Positions 6,659 to 10,021 of a stretch of DNA of 10,021 nt are shown in pieces. Within the stretch, counting starts at the first letter, position 1. Every line of letters begins with the position of its first letter. The translations under genes and the position numbers were made by a program. Below the pieces are notes generated by a model, which saw nothing but the letters and a program-made list of their open reading frames with translations, was not told where the DNA came from and made no database searches. The stretch comes from an uncultured Eubacteriales bacterium (GTDB taxonomy: Bacteria > Bacillota > Clostridia > Oscillospirales > Oscillospiraceae): contig USAT01000072.1 in NCBI GenBank assembly GCA_900552725.1, forward strand, positions 1-10,021, read 5' to 3'.

Positions 6659-6687
6659 ATTGTAATGCCCCCGGCGGAAATTGTCAA
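6659..6687 (-). promoter_or_regulatory. Promoter of the MBL/ATC-hydrolase/methyltransferase operon
   Basis: On the minus strand: perfect TTGACA (6682-6687), a 17-base spacer and TACAAT (6659-6664). It shares the -35, the GCAT-TACAAT-AGCA block and the downstream operator with the hydrolase promoter, which suggests a common origin or shared control. Confidence 0.85.
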
Positions 6688-6741
6688 GGCGTGTTTGTCC
6701 AAAAGGGCAAAATAAAGCGTGGAATTTCGTGCAAAATGCCA

Positions 6742-6777
6742 TTGTCCCCCTGTGCCGGATATGGTAAACTATACCAT
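6742..6777 (+). promoter_or_regulatory. Promoter and inverted repeat before the dockerin-BMP gene
   Basis: TTGTCC (6742-6747), a 17-base spacer and TAAACT (6765-6770) form a moderate promoter. An inverted repeat ATGGTA-N5-TACCAT (6761-6777) overlaps its -10, so it could be an operator unrelated to the GTTAG sites. A second, longer-range pair, GTGAAAT (6778-6784) with ATTTCAC (6803-6809), could fold in the leader RNA. Confidence 0.45.
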
Positions 6778-6833
6778 GTGAAATATAACGAATCCACGGG
6801 GAATTTCACCAGAGGAAAACAGGAGGAGAGTAT

Positions 6834-8267
6834 ATGAGAAAACGTATCGCAAGCATACTTCTGGTGGCATTGATGCTGCTGTCTCTGTTGCCGGTACCGG
6901 CCTGGGCAGCGGAGGTCACAGAAGAGGTGTCCGTCGGCGATATCAACGGCACCGACGGCATTGACATCACGGACGTAAACTGCCTGTATGAGTACCTGAT
7001 CACCGGTGAGCAGGACGGCTCATTGTCAGAGAAACAGTTCCAGGCCGCCGCCGATCTGAACAAGGATGGCCAGATCAATATTTATGACCTGCAGATCCTC
7101 TATGAAGTCGCCAGCGGGCTTCTGAGCGTCAACGATCTGCCCGGCAACGATAAAAACAAGGTAAAAATCGGCTTTATCTGCGTGAGCGACGAATACTCCG
7201 TACCGGGCTATTGCTTTATCAACGATGCCAAAGCCGCTATCGCCAACCTTGGACTGACCGAGGACGACTACATTTTGAAAACTAACATTCCCGAGGATTC
7301 AGATTTCAGCAATATCGCCGCTGAGTTAGTTGATGCCGGATGCAACATCATTTTCGGCAATAGCTTTGGCTATGAGACATACATGATGGATGCCGCCAAA
7401 GAATACCCCGATGTGCAGTTCTGCCATTTCTCCGGCACCCGTGCCCATACCGAGGGCCTGTCAAACTATCACAATGCCTTTGCGTCCATCTATGATGGCC
7501 GTTACCTGACGGGCATCGCCGCCGGTATGAAGCTGAACAAAATGATCGCCGCCGGTAAATTCACAGCAGCAGAGGCGAAGATCGGCTTTGTTGCCAGCTT
7601 CGATTACAGTGAGGTCGTTTCCGCCTATACCGCCTTTTTCCTGGGTGCCCGCTCTGTCTGCCCCACTGTCACCATGGATGTAGCCTACACCTATTGCTGG
7701 TACGACGAGCAGCTAGAAAAGACGGCCGCCAAAACGCTGATTGCCCGCGGCTGCAAGCTCATCAGCCAGACCTCTAGCTCCATGGGCGCACCGGTTGCCT
7801 GCGAAAACGCCGGTGTACCTAATGTTGCCTGCGATAGCTGCAATCTGGATCTCGCACCCAACACCTACATCGTTTCCTCCCGCATCAACTGGACGCCTTA
7901 CATGGAATATGCCATCCGATGTGTCCAGAACGGCGACGCCATTGACACAGACTGGACTGGCACCCTGTCCACCGGCAGCGTGGTTCTGACTGAGCTGAAC
8001 ACCGCCGTTGCCGCCGCCGGCACCGCCGAAGCCATCAAGGCCGCCGTTGCCAAGCTGGAATCCGGTGAGCTTCATGTGTTTGACTGTTCTACCTTTACCG
8101 TAAACGGCAGCAAAGTGACCTCTTACTGGGCAGACGTAGATTACGATCCTAACTACTCGCTCGATACGCAGGTCATTGTAGACGGTTATTTCGCGGAATC
8201 CACCTTCCGCTCCGCCCCTTACTTTGATCTGCATATCGACGGTATTACACTTCTCATCAATTCCTGA
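6834..8267 (+). CDS. Secreted dockerin-BMP fusion (basic membrane lipoprotein/PnrA-like ligand-binding protein)
   Basis: A 477-residue exported protein. Residues 1-25 are a signal peptide (MRKRIAS, a hydrophobic core, then AWA before AE) cut by signal peptidase I; there is no lipobox cysteine. Residues about 33-100 form a type I dockerin with two EF-hand-like loops: DINGTDGIDITD (36-47, slightly degenerate) and DLNKDGQINIYD (74-85, canonical calcium loop). Residues about 108-477 resemble the BMP/PnrA family of substrate-binding proteins, which usually bind nucleosides or similar ligands for ABC importers: VKIGFICV start, NIIFGNSFGYETYM near 166-179, and the GRYLTGIAAGMKLNKM block. The start has AGGAGG 7 bases upstream. 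No ABC permease or ATPase gene is nearby. Base composition looks less GC-rich than the neighbours. The dockerin may replace the usual lipid anchor by docking onto a cohesin-bearing surface protein; that is inference. A hairpin terminator follows. Confidence 0.85.
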   Translation: MRKRIASILLVALMLLSLLPVPAWAAEVTEEVSVGDINGTDGIDITDVNCLYEYLITGEQDGSLSEKQFQAAADLNKDGQINIYDLQILYEVASGLLSVNDLPGNDKNKVKIGFICVSDEYSVPGYCFINDAKAAIANLGLTEDDYILKTNIPEDSDFSNIAAELVDAGCNIIFGNSFGYETYMMDAAKEYPDVQFCHFSGTRAHTEGLSNYHNAFASIYDGRYLTGIAAGMKLNKMIAAGKFTAAEAKIGFVASFDYSEVVSAYTAFFLGARSVCPTVTMDVAYTYCWYDEQLEKTAAKTLIARGCKLISQTSSSMGAPVACENAGVPNVACDSCNLDLAPNTYIVSSRINWTPYMEYAIRCVQNGDAIDTDWTGTLSTGSVVLTELNTAVAAAGTAEAIKAAVAKLESGELHVFDCSTFTVNGSKVTSYWADVDYDPNYSLDTQVIVDGYFAESTFRSAPYFDLHIDGITLLINS

Positions 8268-8282
8268 CCCCCACAAAAAAAC

Positions 8283-8311
8283 CAGGACGCCCTGCGGTGC
8301 AGGGCGTCCTG
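8283..8311. terminator. Bidirectional terminator after the dockerin-BMP gene
   Basis: A 13-base-pair GC-rich stem (8283-8295 with 8299-8311) closes a GGT loop. Rightward it is followed by ATCCTTTTA. Leftward it is followed by GGTTTTTTT, a better U run, so it also ends the leftward transcripts from the membrane-protein remnants. Confidence 0.85.
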
Positions 8312-8334
8312 ATCCTTTTATGCCGCGCGGTGCC

Positions 8335-8628
8335 TCACCGCACCAGAAGGGCCATCACACCGGCCAGCACCGCGGCGATCACCACCATGCCCACGGTACC
8401 GAACAGCCACTTGCGCTTTTTGTCCTGCCCTGTGATATAGGGCTTCATGTCCTCAGTGCCGGGGATCGTCCACGCCCTGGTGTGGCCCACCCACCAGTCG
8501 TCCACCAGAAAGCGGTCGATCAGGTTCATCACCGACAGAATCACCAGAAGCTGCCAGAACCCCGGCCAGAACCCCGGCCAGAAGCCCCGTGCGCCGTTGA
8601 CGGCATCAGCAGATACACGGGGCCGCAC
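8335..8628 (-). pseudogene. C-terminal remnant of a membrane protein, out of frame with the MptD-like 5' end
   Basis: The open frame encodes 97 residues. The recognisable part is the C-terminal stretch from about residue 24: a hydrophobic helix (LLVILSVMNLIDRF), then DDWWVGHTRAWTIPGTED, a basic patch (KKRK) and a final hydrophobic helix (GTVGMVVIAAVLAGVMALL). This looks like the last part of a larger multi-pass membrane protein of unknown function. The N terminus lies inside the 3' end of the MptD-like fragment in another frame, with no convincing ribosome binding site for the ATG at 8628. It is most simply the surviving 3' end of a gene whose 5' part was deleted. It could also be made by reinitiation after the upstream frame. 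The terminator at 8283-8311 follows. Confidence 0.55.
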
Positions 8629-8783
8629 AGCAGCGCGCTGCCCACGGGCATATAGAACGTCAGCACCGGGTTGGGGGCGAAGAAGATGCCGCCCACCAGG
8701 GCGAACACCAGAAACAGGGCGGAAAAGATGCCCACGGTCACCAGATCCTTGACGGTCAGTCCTTTTTTTACAGTCGTTTGCAT
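8541..8783 (-). pseudogene. Truncated MptD-like ECF transporter S component (5' fragment)
   Basis: An 80-residue frame whose first 60 or so residues (KKGLTVKDLVTVGIFSALF, then VGGIFFAPNP and YMPVGSALLCGPVYLLM) match the N terminus of MptD/Trep_Strep-type putative ECF S components, membrane proteins of about 190 residues that capture a substrate for an energy-coupling-factor importer. After VYLLM (about position 8600) the family resemblance stops and a low-complexity tail (GASGRGSGRGSGSFW) runs to a stop. The sequence then continues in another frame as the C-terminal part of a different membrane protein. I read this as a deletion that joined two neighbouring genes. The 5' end is intact, with AAGGAGA 8 bases before ATG, so a short peptide may still be made. 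No ECF ATPase or T component is in the window. Confidence 0.6.
8553..8588. repeat. 12-base tandem repeat within the gene remnant
   Basis: Two exact copies of GCCAGAACCCCG (8553-8564, 8565-8576) are followed by a third partial copy (GCCAGAAGCCCC, 8577-8588). In the remnant frame on the minus strand they encode a repeated Phe-Trp-Pro-Gly. They lie next to the join between the two gene fragments. Confidence 0.75.
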
Positions 8784-8815
8784 GGTGATTTTCTCCTTTG
8801 CGATGAATGGATGGT

Positions 8816-8844
8816 TTGACTTTTCACTGGTCTTTTGCTATACT
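8816..8844 (+). promoter_or_regulatory. Promoter of the AraC-family gene
   Basis: TTGACT (8816-8821), a 17-base spacer and TATACT (8839-8844), with TGC directly before it as an extended -10. Transcription would start about 8851, which excludes the upstream in-frame ATG at 8807 as the start codon. Confidence 0.75.
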
Positions 8845-8847
8845 GCG

Positions 8848-8863
8848 GTTAGAGTTCGCTAAC
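8848..8863 (+). promoter_or_regulatory. Operator-like inverted repeat (site 5 of 5), AraC gene
   Basis: It reads GTTAGAGTTCGCTAAC and extends one base each side as GGTTAG/CTAACC. It begins 3 bases after the -10 box and covers the expected transcription start. It also lies in the upstream region of the leftward MptD-like remnant, so it may once have controlled both directions. Confidence 0.8.
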
Positions 8864-8923
8864 CAAGAGGAAAAATACCACACTATGACAGCTTGCGCAA
8901 CCTCCGGCGGCAAAGGCCGTCCA

Positions 8924-8954
8924 ATCGTTGCAAAGAATTGTCTGATCGTTGCAA
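8924..8954 (+). repeat. Direct repeat with 21-base spacing before the AraC start
   Basis: ATCGTTGCAA occurs exactly at 8924-8933 and 8945-8954, two helical turns apart. AraC-family proteins commonly bind such spaced direct repeats, so this may be an autoregulatory site. It lies in the leader of the AraC gene, directly before its ribosome binding site. Confidence 0.5.
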
Positions 8955-8962
8955 GGAGCACT

Positions 8963-9928
8963 ATGGAAAGCAAGATCCTGACGGACTACTATCACCCCAT
9001 GCTGGCGCAGAATCATTTCCGGCCTGTCCCCTGCCCCGCCCAGTTCAGCCGGGCGGGAAGCTGCTGGGAGATCGCGCCCGCTATCGGCGGCGGCTACTAC
9101 TGGCTGTATGCCAAGCAGGAGCTGTTTGACATCAAGATCCACGATTTTTATTTTCACGAGGACTGCTGCCTGGACATGGACATCCCCGAGTGCATCAGCA
9201 TCCAGCGGTACGACTCCATCTCCGGCGAGGAGCTGAACCCCTACCGCCGCCTGTCGGCGGGGGATATCCAGACCATCGTGGGCGGCAGGCAGCGATACCG
9301 GGCGCTGATCCACAAGCGGATCCCCATCCACGCGGTGGGCATCGAGATCCTGCCGGCCTACTACGAGGACTTTCTGAAAAAGCAGTACCCCGACGACTAC
9401 TTCAACCTGCCCGCCGCCTTTCAGAGCGTGGATCAGGCGGCGGACTTTCCCGCCATGTCCAGGCTGCTGTTCGAGATCGAGAACTACCGGGGCGAGGGCA
9501 TGGCCGCGGCGCTGTTCTACGAGGCCAAGGTGACGGAGGCCATCGCCCTGGTGGTGGACAAGCGGCAGAGCCAGCGGCACGAGCGGCCCCTGTCGGCGCA
9601 GGATATGGCGGGGCTGCAGAACGTGGTCAGCTACATCGCCGACCACTACGCCTTCGACATCCCCCTGGAGCGGCTGGCCAGCATCGCCTGCATGAGCGAG
9701 AGCAAGCTGAAAAGCTGCTTCAAGCGGCAGTTGGGGTGCAGCGTCACCCAGTACATCCAGGGCCGCCGCATGAGCCAGGCGGAGCATCTGCTGATCGACA
9801 CGGACTTCACCATGGGCCAGATCGCCCAGATGATCGGCTACACCACCTCCAGCCGTTTTGCCGAGCTGTTCAAAAAGAGCACGGGACTGCTGCCCAACGA
9901 ATACCGGAAAATCGTAAAGGGAAACTGA
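8963..9928 (+). CDS. AraC-family transcriptional regulator
   Basis: A 321-residue regulator with this start. The C-terminal 100 residues (about 218-317) form the double helix-turn-helix of AraC/XylS proteins: first helix-turn-helix around LERLASIACMSESKLKSCF, linker GCSVTQYIQGRRMSQAEHLL, second around TMGQIAQMIGYTTSSRFAEL, and the signature FKKSTGLLPNEYRK. The N-terminal part (about 1-200) is an unassigned sensor region, as in many Clostridia regulators of this size. I chose ATG 8963 because AAGGAG lies 4 bases upstream and the residues before it look non-coding. An in-frame ATG at 8885 would add 26 residues, and the one at 8807 lies upstream of the promoter. It carries a GTTAG-type operator at its transcription start and a spaced direct repeat before its start codon. 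Its targets are not shown; the divergent membrane-protein remnant may have been one. Confidence 0.88.
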   Translation: MESKILTDYYHPMLAQNHFRPVPCPAQFSRAGSCWEIAPAIGGGYYWLYAKQELFDIKIHDFYFHEDCCLDMDIPECISIQRYDSISGEELNPYRRLSAGDIQTIVGGRQRYRALIHKRIPIHAVGIEILPAYYEDFLKKQYPDDYFNLPAAFQSVDQAADFPAMSRLLFEIENYRGEGMAAALFYEAKVTEAIALVVDKRQSQRHERPLSAQDMAGLQNVVSYIADHYAFDIPLERLASIACMSESKLKSCFKRQLGCSVTQYIQGRRMSQAEHLLIDTDFTMGQIAQMIGYTTSSRFAELFKKSTGLLPNEYRKIVKGN

Positions 9929-9934
9929 ACATAC

Positions 9935-9964
9935 AGAAAAGGACACCATAGGGTGTCCTTTTCT
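9935..9964 (+). terminator. Terminator of the AraC gene
   Basis: A 13-base-pair stem (9935-9947 with 9952-9964; AGAAAAGGACACC and its complement) with loop ATAG, starting 6 bases after the stop. The 3' arm contains TTTT, and the mirrored A run makes it usable in both directions. Confidence 0.85.
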
Positions 9965-10002
9965 GCCAGTCTGTCAAAAAACTATGCAAACGCCCCTGCT
10001 TC

Positions 10003-10011
10003 TGCTATTAT
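10003..10011 (+). promoter_or_regulatory. Possible extended -10 box for a gene past the right edge
   Basis: TGC-TATTAT is an extended -10 form, followed by AGAGGAAACG at the window end. No clear -35 is seen at the usual distance. The stretch 9965-10021 holds no gene. Confidence 0.3.
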
Positions 10012-10021
10012 AGAGGAAACG

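Noticed and set aside
7713..8276. A 187-codon minus-strand open frame
   Set aside because: Antisense to the dockerin-BMP gene, with no recognisable domain and no good ribosome binding site.
1559..8863. GTTAG sites as mobile or CRISPR-type repeats
   Set aside because: Only the 16-base palindrome is shared, the flanks differ, and all copies sit at fixed positions relative to promoters, which fits operators rather than transposed elements.
1559..8863. GTTAG sites as DtxR/IdeR boxes
   Set aside because: The known IdeR consensus has interleaved TTAGG and CCTAA arms with different spacing; here the arms are separated by 6 bases and the outer arms are missing.
8849..9949. A 366-codon minus-strand open frame
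   Set aside because: Antisense to the AraC gene, and it runs through the terminator. The plus frame carries a clear AraC helix-turn-helix.

Overview
This window looks like a chromosomal segment of a low-oxygen gut Firmicute, most likely a Clostridia/Oscillospiraceae-type bacterium. The reasons are GC-rich coding sequence beside AT-rich intergenic DNA, strong AGGAGG-type ribosome binding sites, sigma-A promoters of TTGACA/TATAAT type, and families common in such genomes (dockerin-bearing BMP protein, MptD-like ECF S component, AraC regulators, ATC-hydrolase family, small membrane protein plus P1B ATPase). The species cannot be named from the sequence alone. No tRNA, rRNA, CRISPR array, insertion sequence or riboswitch was recognised.

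Layout. Bases 1-253 are an AT-rich regulatory region. A leftward promoter with a Fur-like box serves a gene off the left edge, and a rightward promoter serves a Dabb-type A/B-barrel protein (254-562). A bidirectional hairpin separates this from a leftward BAAT-C-type alpha/beta hydrolase (597-1526). Divergent from the hydrolase is a rightward two-gene unit: a small one-TM protein (1753-2025) and a P1B-type metal ATPase (2038-4125). A 32-base perfect palindrome ends that unit and also faces a leftward three-gene operon (6563 back to 4175): an MBL-fold hydrolase, an ATC-hydrolase-family protein and a SAM methyltransferase, joined by two 4-base stop/start overlaps. Next is a rightward secreted dockerin-BMP fusion protein (6834-8267). 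Then come leftward remnants of an MptD-like S component and another membrane protein (8335-8783), and a rightward AraC-family regulator (8963-9928) with its terminator.

How the genes fit together. The main observation is a 16-base operator-like inverted repeat, GTTAG-N5-GCTAA(C/T), present five times. Every copy lies in the same orientation relative to its gene and downstream of the -10 box, in front of four transcription units: the hydrolase, the small protein/ATPase pair, the MBL operon (two copies) and the AraC gene. This is what a local regulon under one repressor would look like. It would link a thioesterase-like hydrolase, a metal efflux-type ATPase, an MBL/thiazoline-hydrolase/methyltransferase set and a regulator. 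The repressor itself is probably encoded elsewhere; a TetR-type protein is a guess from site geometry. The dockerin-BMP gene lacks this site and carries a different inverted repeat over its promoter.
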